From Cycas panzhihuaensis (taxonomy: Eukaryota > Cycadophyta), in NCBI GenBank assembly GCA_023213395.1, contig CM041465.1, positions 241,435,741-241,499,740 on the forward strand: 64,000 nt of DNA, in the 5' to 3' direction. The stretch's first letter is position 1. Each line of letters opens with the position of its first letter. The translations under genes and the position numbers were made by a program. The notes under the pieces were generated by a model. That model did not search any database. It was given only the letters and a program-made list of their open reading frames with translations, and was not told where the DNA came from. Of this stretch, positions 50,450 to 63,110 are shown piece by piece.

Positions 50450-50600
50450 TTTTGCAGGGGTATCTAAGGGGGGTGGTAGTCCCCCTTGGTTAGGGGATGG
50501 CAGAACACCCCCTCCCCTAGCCCTCCCCCCCACAAGTGGGGGTTTAGTGGTGATAGCCCCTGAAGTAAAAAGATAAGGTTCAAAACCTACTAAATTATAA
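50450..50600 (+). other. GC-rich island with pol III-like boxes
   Basis: In an otherwise AT-rich region, 50460-50560 is full of G and C runs that can pair (ggggg...ccccc near 50469-50486; ccccc acaag tgggg near 50527-50541). It is followed by tttagtggtga (50543-50553, resembling an A box) and ggttcaaaacc (50578-50588, resembling a B box), 35 bases apart. A tRNA-derived SINE head would explain this, but no full tRNA fold or poly(A) tail is visible. The two overlapping short frames here are chance. Confidence 0.3.
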
Positions 50601-52060
50601 AGGGAATTAGCATGATTCATAAAAAAGACCCTAGATTTGATGGTTGCAATTGATGTACCTTCTTATATGTAACCTATATTGGGAAATTAGGTTTTAGTTT
50701 AATTGTTACATCACATTATATTATATTGTGGGCAGTTGCTAATTGTTATTATTATAAACTCTACGGTGGTTGATATACAGATCTTCATTCTTAATTAATA
50801 AAGATTAATACCTTTCCTATGTGAATGTTTCCCTGGCACTCTGCTAAGGTTTTACCACATTATATCTAGTATAGTTGGTAATGTGTATGCTTTTGTGCAT
50901 ATGTTAAATGATATCTAGTTTATATACTTGCACTTAGTTACAGTTTTAAATATTATTCTTGTTGCAAAATAGATAGATCTTAGTGGCTAGTTTTGGTTAT
51001 TTAGAGCTAGGTTTGCTCAATAACATTGGTTCTAACCAATCTATAAGAGTATAGAATAAATCAATAGACCTTGCACAAGTGCTTAGGTAAAATTTATGAT
51101 AGTTAAACCTTGAAAATTGATGTTTCTCAATGAAGCATAATTACTTTTATATGAAATGCCATAAAAGTTTTCTAAAGGAAAAGTATAAAATAAAGATAAA
51201 ATTTAAGGGAAATGTTATCACAAAGATGGTGAGATTAGATATTAGATATATACTTAATAATTGATAAGACATGATAAATCTTAAGAAATATCAGGGTTTT
51301 AAACCATGTTAGATAAATTCTTCTTTATACTAATTAATAGTTGATAAATAATTTAATAAAGTTTAAGGATCTAAACAATAAATAACTTATGGTAAGTTAA
51401 TATAATATAATGAGCATACTATTTATAATAATAATATGTATCATATCATTAATTTGTCTTGTCTTACAAATGTATATATATGATAAATCAATTGTAAAGG
51501 TTTACTCATAGAAGTAGAAATGACTTGAATGAGATGTGAACCATAATTCTAAATAGCTTGTGCTAGTATAGAACTCTATTATATGGCATTAGATCATATT
51601 AAGTGGTTTTCATGGGTGCTAGTGTAATGGATTAATGGGCTTATTATGAATTCTATACTATCATTAAAATATAGTATTATGATAGATTATATACATTTTA
51701 TTAAACTATTTAATCAGATTACCATGACATATAGTTTGATTACTCATTAATTAGATGATGTCTTTAGTTATCATAAGTTATATTTTTTATTAACTTCATT
51801 GTACTTCCATTCTAGTAATAAGGCCACTTGATATATCAAGAAATGTATTAAGTATTTTATTGTAAATGAACAACTAAGCTATTTCTTGAATAAGTGTTAT
51901 AGTATTAGGTCTAACTCATGATATTAGAGGATTGTATACAAAGTAATTAAATCAATTATTTCATAATTCTTATATTAGTATAACTAGAAGTAGGGATATG
52001 AAGTTTTCATTCCAAAACACAAGTATATAAATATATATTTTTCTTACTTAGTTTGATTAG
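50601..52060. other. AT-rich DNA, nothing recognised
   Basis: No frame, LTR or repeat that I can support on either strand. Confidence 0.5.
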
Positions 52061-52061
52061 T

Positions 52062-52062
<1 letters not shown>

Positions 52063-52148
<86 letters not shown>
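52063..52148. repeat. (CA)n followed by (GA)n microsatellite
   Basis: CA units 52063-52106, a short TA bridge, then GA units 52115-52148. Confidence 0.97.
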
Positions 52149-52150
<2 letters not shown>

Positions 52151-52468
52151 CATGTATTCTCTCTTTATTATATGAAAATTTTGGTGAAGTAAGTCATAAC
52201 ACATATGTAGATGACATAGATTTATGGAAGGTGTATTAATATGAACTAATATGAGGGGATTATTTCAAAATATAAGGATGTGATTATATCCCTTACTCAA
52301 GAGGACTAAAGAATAACATGAAAAGATAAGATAGTTTAGATTCAGAAGAAGGGTGATGAAGAGATAATATATAATTTATGTTTATTACACTTTGTTTTCT
52401 AAAAATTGAATTACTAGTATTATATGGTGAAATTATGATATATTTTAGACAAATGTACTCTTTTCATA

Positions 52469-53078
<610 letters not shown>

Positions 53079-53753
53079 TTTAATTTATATGTGTTTATGA
53101 TGATTATAATACATATGAAAATTTATTAATGTGCATAAATTCCTCTCATAGCCAATTGATGACCCTAAAAGTTAATGATAAAAGTAATATCATTTTTTTA
53201 ATCAAATCTCTCCTCAATAATAAATTATAAGATAATGATTAATCTATGACTTACATAGTGAGAACTATTATATGTCCTTCAAATAAAATAGACATAGCAT
53301 GGACCATATATATATAGTATCACATATATAACTATGGAAGACATGTAGGATGGTTTATATGGGCAAGAGGTATTATAGATACAACTCTTATAAAGTGTAT
53401 AAAGGCATGATATATACAATAAAACTTTTATAAAATGGAAATAATATTTAATCCATATGATATATGTGTTATAAGAGTGGTTATTATGATCACTTGCTAC
53501 CTTATCCATTAGTTGTTATTCGCACTTAATTGGTGCATGCAAATAGTTCTAGGACATTCTCATTTGTGAAGTAGTCTTAATATGTGAGTATTTATAGTCT
53601 ATGTGCTCAAGGATAATGTCTTTAAAGTGGTTCATAAATATGAGGGTGTGTGTGTGTGTGCATATTCATATGTGAATAATAATAGAATATATATCTTTAT
53701 CCCCTATGCCTTAGATAATTTTATAATATGATATCACAATCAACTTTTTAACA
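53079..53753 (+). repeat. Probable LTR end of an undefined plus-strand element
   Basis: The last bases, ttttaaca (53746-53753), directly abut a primer site, exactly as in element F. The left end of this LTR is unknown; the interval given is an upper bound. A short GT run lies near 53647-53660. Confidence 0.5.
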
Positions 53754-53768
53754 TGGTATTAGAGTAGG
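53754..53768 (+). promoter_or_regulatory. Orphan primer-binding site
   Basis: tggtattagagtagg, two transitions within the 12-mer from tggtatcagagc, preceded by aaca. It implies a decayed plus-strand LTR element starting here. Confidence 0.65.
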
Positions 53769-55891
53769 ATTAAGCTTGAACTTACTCATGTGATTGTAAA
53801 GGACTAAGAATTAATCACTAATTGGGTACAAGGAAATACCTATATCAATAGTAAATATTTATGTTTGGAAGGTACAAATGGTAGATGTTAGCTTATACAA
53901 GGTTTTTACAACCATCATATTCCTTTCTTCTAAGTATAGAGTTAGTTAGTAGATATTATTTATTCATGCTTACTAAATATAATAGATGCTATCCATCATG
54001 ATGAGTAGTAAAACAAAGGTAAAAAAATCAAGGGAGAATACTTATTTAGCCATTTATAAAGAAAAGAAAAGCTAAAATACTTGCTTGGATGCTATTCATT
54101 CTAGAAGCATTAAAATTTTAACAATTTAGAGTGGTCAATCATGATCTCTCAATTAAGATATTTGGTAATAACATTTTGTGGTTCATGTTAAGCATCTTTT
54201 CCCTTGATCCATAGTGTTTTTTAGGATGTGATTTGAATGATCACATGATACTTTAACCATCATGGTAGTTTGGAATGAATATTTCACCATGAAAATAAAG
54301 AAACTAATCCTTTTAAGGGTTAAGTAATTTAGCTAGCGTAGTCTTAGATTTATATAAAGGCATATGAAGCTAATATTGCATCTATATTTGGTGAACTAGC
54401 AATAAATTGGCACGTGTTCAATCCAATTTTATTGAAATGTTTTATGCTTATTATATTATATTGGGATAATGCCCATGTTGGGCTTATACCTAATCTATAT
54501 ATTCCATGTTATAAGACTTCATGTGTACCACTTATCTAATTTGGTTAGTGATCAACCTTAAGGCATGTCTTAACACCCTTATAGTCTTGTATGTATATTT
54601 TATCGGGGTTGTTGATCTTGGTGTTCATAAACACCACCCATCTATTAGATAGTTGGTTCTCCTTTTGTGCTTCTATTTCTTATATATTTGGCTGTCCATA
54701 CTAATATTTGATATCAGGGGAAAAGATCTCTATAATCCATTTTATCTAGAATCTAGTTTCCATTTATGTTTGCCTAACTCTCATATATTTGCATCTCATT
54801 TGAAAGAGTGAAGGTCCCTTTTATGTCTCTTTTGAAATCTTAATGATTATTTTCTATAAATTTGTAGGATATCATAACATTTGAGCTATGTATGCATTTG
54901 GTCTTACCCATATCTATGTTCCTATATATGTCTCCTATTAATGGATTAATTTGTATTCATGAGGGTGTTCAATTCAAAACATTATATTAAAGTGTCTTAT
55001 TATTGATACATTGGCATATCATATTAGGTCTTCCTAATTGTCATGTATTCTATTTGCATATGATAAATGAGATCTCTAATTATTGTGCATCAATCCATGC
55101 TTGATAAATTTGATATTCAACTAGGCATATTTTTTCTATTAAATCTCTAAGTTTTGAAAGTCAAAGGTGTGATTGGAAAAATTTTAAGTTCTCTTAGATA
55201 TCAATTGGGACAAATATATTATTGCTTGGTTGTCAATATTGTTAAATCTTCATGATTTTTTGGTTTTAAGGTGGTCTTAAATCTTTATCAAGTTAGATAT
55301 ATTATATCTCAATAATTAATAATATTTGAGCTACATTTTCTTAAATTTTTGTGATGCTTAGTAATATTCAAACTATGTTCTCTTCATTCTCTATGTTTTA
55401 TAGCTCAATTAAATAGATTGTTTGCTCAACTACTAATATTCAAACACAACTAAATAATATTTTGTGACCTTAACATCATGTAAAGGAGGCCATAAAATAT
55501 TATTTATTATCATCTTCACTTGCATGATGTACTATGATTATCCTTGCATTCACTACATATTGTAGGTACTTAAAAAGTGTACTTATTTACTCTCCATACC
55601 TATAGAGCAATTATTCCCATGAACCCTACCTTCACTCTTGACTTCTATAGATCCTTGATAAGATTCCTTGAATATATGGTTGTCCCATCCACTCTTTATG
55701 AGGTGGTTAATAAAAGAATAATTTAGCTTTCTATTATTAAGTATCAAAAGAAATTGATGAAGGAAACATATAAACCCAAATGTATAAAAGGAAGCATAGA
55801 TATAAGGTTAAATCTACCAAATAAAACTCATCACTAAATAAAGCATTTTAAATTTATACATGGGTTGAAATAGTTGCTAAACTTTCTATGG
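53769..55891. other. Interior of a decayed element, no domain readable
   Basis: AT-rich, without an open frame longer than chance and without a retroviral motif that I could find. It is probably leader or heavily decayed internal sequence of the element primed at 53754. Confidence 0.4.
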
Positions 55892-56170
55892 TGTTGAATA
55901 ATGTTCATTAATTATTTAACAACACATATGGCATGCACATCGACATTAACTTTGGGGAGCTGACTTAAGCCATGTGAATTGATTATTTTAAATAGTGTTT
56001 AAAAACACCAAATGACAATAAATGTTGGGCTCTTGTCTAACTCCCATCTATTTATAAAAGGGTTGTAAGACCCTAGGTGTTCTTCAACATTGTTATTATG
56101 TCAAAAATTTACTTGAAATAATATCATTTACTATATGATCTACTCCCTTGGACTTTTGTTATTGCCTTCA
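55892..56170 (+). repeat. Probable LTR (279 bp) of a further plus-strand element
   Basis: It starts tgttgaataatg and ends gccttca, with a TATA-like ctatttataaaagg near 56048, just before a primer site. The left end is a guess based on the TG. No partner copy is seen in the window. Confidence 0.55.
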
Positions 56171-56171
56171 T

Positions 56172-56190
56172 TTGGTATTAGAGCATTACA
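56172..56190 (+). promoter_or_regulatory. Primer-binding site after the 56.17 kb LTR
   Basis: ttggtattagagcattac includes tggtattagagc, one transition from the canonical initiator-tRNA-Met site. Confidence 0.8.
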
Positions 56191-56690
56191 GGGCATATTA
56201 TGAATAAATATTCATACATTTCTTTATTACAAAGTACATTATGAAGCATAAAAAATCTTTGATTTATATTGTATATATTTATTTGATACCATTTAGTATA
56301 TGTCTTTGTTTCACTCATTTTACCATAGGTAATCATGATGAAGAAGGCTTGGTTTAACTCTATTATAAAAAAAATGGAACCCCATTCTATAAAGTTGGTT
56401 CTATTAAGAGGTTTTTCTATTTGTCCTATCCTCATAGTGAGGAGTCTCAGCTAATGTGACTAGCTCCATTTTGATTAATTTATAGACTTTGGGGAGACAC
56501 CTCATCTATACAAGTTTGCAGTAAAAGCTTAGTCCTATGAAATTACTTTATACATAAATAAAATCCTTACCATACTTATATGGGAGAGCATAAAGATGTC
56601 TACATAGGTACTTGAAATGTGTCTACGAGGTGGTCTCCTATGTTTAGTAAGATGTGGTTAACTAAGATGTAGTCAAGCTATGAGTGGGAT
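56191..56690 (+). other. Start of the interior of the 55.9 kb element
   Basis: AT-rich leader without a gene. It stops where the composition changes sharply at about 56690, so the GC-richer block probably inserted into this element. Confidence 0.45.
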
Positions 56691-59600
56691 CAATCGGTAA
56701 GAAAAACACCATGCAGGGCATCCGTGCACCAGAGTGCGGATTCAGGACCTGCAGATGGTGCCCAATTACCTTGGGGTGATCTTTGGAGAAGGACGCAAGG
56801 CAAGGCCTTGGGTCATCCCAAAAGGAGAGGACCTCTTACCCCTTGGATGGTCGGGAAGAGGAAGGGGGATCCTAAAGAGTTACACTTTCTCGAGAGAGAG
56901 AGAGAAGGTGACGTATAGAAAAGTGTGTGTAGTATGGCATCCTACGTGTGGGCTAGTTAGGGAAGTGAGGAATGGATAACTAACATCCCAAGAAAACTAC
57001 CTACATGTGATCTAAACAACTATAAACAAAAAATACACACAAATGCAAGGATGAGTTCTTTTTCTTTTTTTTGTTTCCTATATGTTTTAACATGCAAACA
57101 TATGCATGAAAGAAAACGATGTAGGAAAGTATAAAAAAGAAGAAGAAGAATACCTGGAAATGTAGTGCAGTTGGAGTGTTGCAGCGTTCAATTCTTTGTA
57201 CGCTCTCCCACTCGAACTTATCATATAAGTGAGAGACTAGCTAGTGACGGTTACTGTAAGTGGTCAAGGGGCTATCTTACCTTCCCCAAATGTGTAAAAA
57301 AATAAAGCAAAGCAAGGACAGCAAAAAGGAAACAAAGAAATACTACTAACAAGAGGCTAACCTATCAATGAGTTTGCCTCGCACATGTTTCTATTACCAC
57401 AAAGCCTACCAATCATAACGCAAGAGTTTCTCCCTCCCAGAAGAGGGGATGCCAAGTATACCTACTATATGTATATGTAAATACAAAAAACTGATATCAA
57501 ATCAAGTCAAAGAAATGTTGCACATTACTCCAAAACTCTAAGCAAAAGCTCAAGCAAGAAACAACACCAAACAATATCCAAAATAAAGGGGTTAGCCTCG
57601 AAATGTCCAACTCACCCATAGATATCTCTATGTAGCCTCAAGAGAAGGAAAAATAAAGTATACTGACTATATGGGAGAGTAAGCAAGAGAGGAAATAGAC
57701 CAGTAGAATTCTATATAAGCACACCTAAGAGACGAAGTACTATGAGCAGCAAATCATCTAGTTGGGATGGGCTAAGGGTCACAGACTAACCGGGAAGGGT
57801 TTTGGGGCTTATGTGGTGCCCAAAACTAGTAAGTGCAGGTCTAAAACCAGTATGGCAAGGGGCTGCGAACACTGTTTCAGATCTAGAAATAGGCTTTCAA
57901 AATCCCTGGCCTAGCTCCAAGGGAGGCATTAGGTGAAAGAGGAAGGAAGGGAAGGGTTTGGACCCTTGGGGAGAAGGTCAACAAGGGGGACTGACCCCGC
58001 CTTTCTCCCTTCATCCTTCCTTATGTAACCCTCTTGCATAACTACCTTGAAGTGGACTTGTAGGAAATGAGAGAGGAAGCACTGTAAAATAGGGAACAAT
58101 GAACAAGTTCCTATAGGATGCAAAGCCAAGAGCAACAAAATAACTGAGAACTATCATAAAAAGGAGGAGAAAAATATGAATCTTAGAGAAACATTGGAGA
58201 GGTACCTTGCAGCAGGAAGTAAGAGCTTATTCCTGCTAGGAATTAGGAGAAGAAGCCTGTGTTTGATAGGCTTTTTAGGCTAGACTGAAGGAGAGGCAAC
58301 TGTGGGAGCATAATTGAGATCTTAGAACCTTAGAGCTTGCTTTGAAGAGTTACTGTGAGTATTCCTTTCTCCACAGTGTAAACCTGCAAAGAGAGGGCTT
58401 GAGCTACTGGAGCAGGGCCTGAGATGCAACATGTATCCCTATGGAAAGAGCACTAAAGCCAAAGAGCAGGTCTTCTGGCAGTCTTAGAGAGAGAGCTGTA
58501 GTAGTGCAATGAAAAAAATGGATGAAGAAGAGACCCAAATGACTTACTTTTAGAGTTATATATTCCCCTTAATCCTAAATGAGCATTTAGGGTTATGGGG
58601 AGATGAGTAGGCATGGACGCCATGTGGCAGTTCCATGAAAAGAGTGGGAACTGCCACGACTATTTTAAAAAATAATTTTAAATAGTCACACTATGGCAAA
58701 CTTCGTGGTATCATGGTAAATATCGCAGTACTGCTAAGTTTATAGCGGTGTGGGCCTGCAAGCTAAAATTAGGGCAGAAATAGGGCCTAAAGCTAAATAG
58801 TGGGTATGTTGAGGCTGGGCAGGCTGGGAATTCCTACCCAGGTGGCTGACAGGTAGCCAAAAGAGAGAAAGAAGTCTTAACGGGGGTCCTATCACACTTA
58901 GAAAGAGAATCAAAGTAGAGACTGGATGTTGGCATAGATGAAACGTGACCAACAATGGTGCTCGAGGAGATGTGGAGATGGTGTGAGTGGCTGAGTACCA
59001 TATAGGGTGCATGACTCGCTCAGGAGTGCCCCCACGGTGGGTCGTCATAGGCTGAGTGGTGTGTGACAGGCACAAGCAATGTGATCAAGCAAGAAAGCAA
59101 TGCAGTCATGCAAATGATAGGCAAGCATGCATCAGGCAATACACTAAGTAACCTCGACTAAGCAAGAGTGAGGATGGGAGTGAGAAACTTATACCTGAGC
59201 TTACTTAAGTTGACTCATCCCAAATCCATTCCCAGTAGCTAGGAAACACTGCCTCCTTGGTAGCAGAGCCTCACCGCTCAGAAGCATGGTATGATGGTAA
59301 ATGCTGGCAACTAAAAAACTATTAATAGCACATGCACATATATATAAATAAATCATGAACAACATATGGACCAAGGGTGTCAGCGAGTGTTGTGGTGGAA
59401 AGTGTGGACAAGGGAGATAGAGATGAGGACAACATAGGGGCTGCCTATGTGTCATCTAAAAGTCGACCTGTAAATAAGGAAAATGAAGGAGGGTGATGCC
59501 CCTATTACTGAAATGTAATGAGTGATGTGAGGGCACCCAATAGACTAAACAAGCAAACCAGAAGAAAGGCGACTAGAGACTTGAGCAACGGGCTGGCCAA
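56690..59600. other. Non-coding part of block G, palindromes near 58.65 kb
   Basis: No domain is readable in this 2.9 kb. A (GA)n run lies at 56893-56906. At 58624-58657 an 11-base perfect inverted repeat (gtggcagttcc / ggaactgccac) is followed at once by a second one (gactattt / aaatagtc, 58658-58687). Short open frames occur on both strands, but none has family support. Confidence 0.5.
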
Positions 59601-59639
59601 ACAAGTTTCTCAAAGGCAATCGCTAAGAAGAGGGAGGCG

Positions 59640-60041
59640 ACGCTTAAGGATGAGGCGAATGAGGTCGTCCACCTCAGCATTGAGGGCTTGAGGAATGTGC
59701 CAAATGTCAATAGACGAGAAGCAGGCCAAGAGAGATCTGGCATTTGAAGCGAGGATTCTTAGGCAAGGGCATTGCACCTGGTAAACCTAGGTGAGATAAG
59801 ACACCATAACCTGAGAGTCATAAAGTAAAATGATAGGTCTGTGATAGAAACATAGAGCATCTGTGAGAGCTTCGATAATAGTTGTGTACTCAGCTTCATT
59901 ATTGGTAGCCTCTGGGAGGAAGATCCCAGAGCATAAGAAATCATGTCTTGAGGGGCTACAAAGGATCCAAGTGGCAGCAGAAGGTTTAGGGTTACCGTGG
60001 CTTTCGCCGTCAGTAAAAATGTAGAGGGATATGAGTGACAT
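59640..60041 (-). pseudogene. RNase H domain (archaeal/plant aRNH type), block G
   Basis: Minus strand from the ATG at 60041. The frame shows YIFTDGES.GNP (first Asp), then GIFLPEATNNEAEY (Glu), then LLYDSQVM (second Asp). After a stop at about 59787 and one frameshift comes a segment with NAEVDDL near 59665-59685 (last acidic residue). This D-E-D-D set with NNEAEY is the pattern of the additional RNase H carried by Tat-type plant gypsy elements and of bacterial/archaeal-like plant RNases H. The enzyme would cut RNA in RNA/DNA hybrids. The usual gypsy RNase H looks different, so this is a second, acquired type. It is broken by at least one stop and one shift. Confidence 0.8.
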
Positions 60042-60554
60042 AAAGTCTTGGCAATAATAAACGATAATGGAGTAAAAGAGAGGCTCGAACGATGAGCAAT
60101 AAGTGGCTACGAAGGGTAGGAGGGCCTAGCAATGAGGCTACCTAAGGATGAGAGCAAGCAGTCTGACCACTACCTAGGAGTAGGCAAAAAAAGGCATCAT
60201 AGGGTAGCAAAGGTTACTTTGGGAAGCAAAATATGCTCCCGAGCAGGGGAGCATTCCCTCTAGAGACTCTAGGAGTAGAAAAGAGCTGCAGAAATGGATC
60301 CAAGGTAGCAAACCGAGCTAAACGAGTATAAACTCGGGCATACATGGGAGTGGCATGCAAAACGAGATTGACGGGCCTTGCAAAAAAGTGCAATGATGGG
60401 GTGCCATAAATGTACTTACAAGAAAAAGCAAAAAGGATGCTAAAGAAGTGCAACGGGAGACAGGGCCAAAAGACAAAGGTGATCAAGAAAATGGGATGGT
60501 CCAAATGGCTGTCACGAGAGAAAAAATGGAGGCAGTGCCCGTCGGGGCCCCCAC

Positions 60555-60564
60555 CTATATAAGG
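60555..60564 (+). promoter_or_regulatory. TATA box upstream of the plus-strand PMD frame
   Basis: ctatataagg in a GC-rich setting, a classic plant TATA box reading towards the mobile-domain frame about 0.7 kb downstream. It could instead be an LTR promoter; no transcript start can be shown. Confidence 0.5.
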
Positions 60565-60989
60565 AAATTCGATGGAAAACAGATTCATTTTCACCGGCTC
60601 TCGAGAGAAACCAAAGCCCTTTCCTTATGCAGCAAAGCACCACCTGACTATGGAGGCACGCAGAGGGAGATCAGACCATTGGATTAGAGCACGGAGAGAG
60701 TCACTGAGACCATCAGAGCGAGATGGCGATAGCCAAGCTGGATCCATTGAGTAGATCCCATGAAACACATCCCATTTTGAAGTTTTAATTTGAGTGCTTT
60801 TTCGTGATTTTTATGCTCCGTATGGGCAAATAGTGACCTCTTGGAGTCCGAATTAGACCCAGAAAGAGGGGGCACTTAGGCATTAGGTAGCCCTGGTCCC
60901 AGTGGGCCCCACAGAGGTCCACCCATAAGAATTTTTTTATTTTTTTGGGCAGAACCCCCCCACCCCCTTTTGGGGGTGTGCCGTTCATA

Positions 60990-61081
60990 CTGCGGCAAAG
61001 ATTGTGGTGCCACGATCTTTGCCGCAGGGCCCCGATCACCATGGGACCCAAGCTAAACTCTGCGGTACCGTAAAGTTTAGC
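60990..61081. repeat. Two adjacent large palindromes
   Basis: A 13-base perfect inverted repeat (ctgcggcaaagat at 60990-61002 against atctttgccgcag at 61015-61027) has a loop that itself pairs (gtgg/ccac), making a 38-base near-perfect palindrome. At 61052-61081 a second one has arms gctaaact and agtttagc around ggtacc. They lie between the TATA box and the mobile-domain frame. Confidence 0.9.
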
Positions 61082-61230
61082 GTGGTACGAAGGCAAACTT
61101 GCAGAAAAAGAGGATGGAGGGCCAAGAGGCCCCAAGTCTCAATCTGACAAAGCTGAGGGATAGTCAGAAGGATAGAGAGCTGACATGATCTTAATTTTGA
61201 CCAGTTTTGTGGTGTTGGTAGGCTATTATC

Positions 61231-62136
61231 ATGGTAGATAACCATGAGAACATAGGGATGACAATGCTTAGCTTCATCAAGATGATGTCCAGGGAGGACA
61301 AGGGGGTCCTACGGAGGTGTGGCCTATTAAAGGCCCTAAAGACACCTCAATGCACGTTAGACCAGAGACTATTAGTAAATATCGTATCACGCTGGGACCG
61401 GAGGAGGCACGTTTTCCATCTACCCTAGGTGGGAGACATGATAGTGATGCCAAGGGATATCAGGCGGATACTGGGAGTACTGGCGACTGGGAGGCTAGTT
61501 GCATTGGGAGCATTGCCTAGCAATGAGGCATCACATACAGAGGCATCGATGTTCTTCATAGGAGCAGATAGATGGGAGAGGAGAGGAGTTCCTCTCCAGA
61601 CCATGGTTATGTCCAGGATTCCTCAAGTGAGGAAATTCATTACATTGTGCATTCTGTTCTAGATTTCCTAGAAACAGAACTATAGGGACATCCCAGGGGG
61701 ATGGATGGATGCAGTGTGCTGCTGTGAGGCCAGTGAGAGGATGGATTGGGCTACCCTAATAGTGGCGAACCTCATCATGCAGCTGGATGCTATTAGGATG
61801 ACAAGCAGTGGAGGACTATCCTATAGCATGTTGCTACAATGTTGGTTCTTTGATCATTTTGGAGCAGTGGTACTAGCGGGGGGACCATACCCCATTTCAA
61901 AGTGGGTCCCGATGGTCCACACGTGGCAGACCAGGTTGAGTGGGATAGAGGACCAGGCCCATATATGACATTTAGTGGAGGCTACATTGCTAGACCTTCT
62001 CACTATGACAGATTACGTGGTAGATTCGTATAGGGCAGTGAGGTGGGATAGTGACCATGAGATAGGCAAAGCAGGGGTGCTCCCAAGTGATGACGGTGAT
62101 GATAGAGATGGAGGAGATGGGGCCGGCCCATCATGA
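61231..62136 (+). pseudogene. Plant mobile domain (PMD) protein, antisense to integrase
   Basis: One plus-strand frame links 61231-61428, 61429-61662 and 61705-61968 with only isolated stops between (for example TAG at 61426, TAG at 61660, TGA at 61969), ending at TGA 62134. Motifs of the PMD family (aminotransferase-like/PMD) are visible: ISKY/VSRWDRRRHVFHLP near 61370-61425 corresponds to the W....H.FHLP signature. It is followed by the DI..ILG segment near 61455, the A..FF region near 61545, and a Trp-rich MLLQCWFFDHFG near 61830-61860. PMD proteins occur in plant Ty3 and Mutator-like elements and in the host proteins MAIN/MAIL1; their biochemical role is not firmly known. The first codon is uncertain. 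The N-terminal part may begin further upstream. Confidence 0.62.
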
Positions 62137-63110
62137 CCTACAGGAGAGGTAGGCCCATTGGGGATAGAAGGAGGAGCAGCAGGGCTACTGTGGGTTACCA
62201 GTGAGAGGCGGAGCCTATCGTCAGAGAGGAGAACAGGAGGCCAGTGATGAGGGCCCGCAAGCTACGGATCATGAGGAGATCCGAAGAGATGACAATTGAT
62301 CCAGTCCTAGTGAGGAGAGAGGCCCAGGTAGAGGTGGTACCTGAGGAGGAGGTACTAGTAGTTGGCAGGGAGCCAGGAGGAGAGGTTATCGCACTGGTAG
62401 AGGAGCCGGCGGCTACAACAGAGGCCTAACCATTTCCCATCATTTGATAGCTAGATAGATAGTTTGATATGGTTTTATTTCGGTATGCAGCTAGATATAT
62501 ACTAACATATGGTATGTTGGATTTATAGGTACCATAGAGATCCGGTGATTAGTAGAGGCCATGGTGATGGAGATGTTCCCTTAGGTATACGCAGAGGGGT
62601 AACTGCCCATCCAGATCGAGGATGCACCTAGATCAACAGGTGCCCACATGGCAGAATTCACCACGTTGGCAAGGGCAAGAGATATCTAGGTTGCAGAGTC
62701 CCAAGAGCACATAACATCTGGGGATGATGTAATGGAGTCGGATGAGGCCCAGAGTAAGGTGACGAATCATGAGGTCATGTATAGGCTCTAGAGGCTCGAG
62801 GAGGAGCAGGTGGAGACACCGAGGGTAGGGTCCAAATAGTAGTGCTAGAGGAGCATCTCCAAGGAGTGGAGAGTGAGAGAGATCGTATCCAGGCCTGATA
62901 CGATCAGCTGGTGGACCAGGTGGCATCAAGGTCAAGTTGAAGTAGGACATATACCCACACAGTGATGATGACACTGAGGCAGCCACATGATGAGGGGAGT
63001 GAGGCAGGGATCTCACGGAGGCCCAGGAGGAGCCTCAGAGGGATGTGGTCCCTAGGAGAGGGATCACACTGACCAGGAGATGGTGCCCCAGGAGCAGGGC
63101 AACAATAGGA
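62137..63110 (+). pseudogene. Probable C-terminal part of the PMD gene (basic tail and coiled coil)
   Basis: After 62136 the frame continues with stops through a Gly/Arg/Glu-rich stretch to about 62430. An AT-richer interval (62440-62530) could be an intron. Beyond it lies another coding-like stretch with a heptad-like segment near 62850-62940 (EEHLQGVESERDRIQ, then YDQLVDQVAS after a TGA at an expected Arg). Such coiled-coil tails are common in retroelement accessory proteins of this type, so I take it as one broken gene. The exon joins are not proven. Confidence 0.4.

Noticed and set aside
58740-59455. Minus-strand open frames of 111 and 84 codons after the RNase H
   Set aside because: Frames are interrupted and show no conserved motif; the composition alone makes such frames likely here.
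60214-60594. Minus-strand open frame of 126 codons
   Set aside because: It overlaps the TATA box region in antisense, has no domain, and plus-strand frames overlap it as well.
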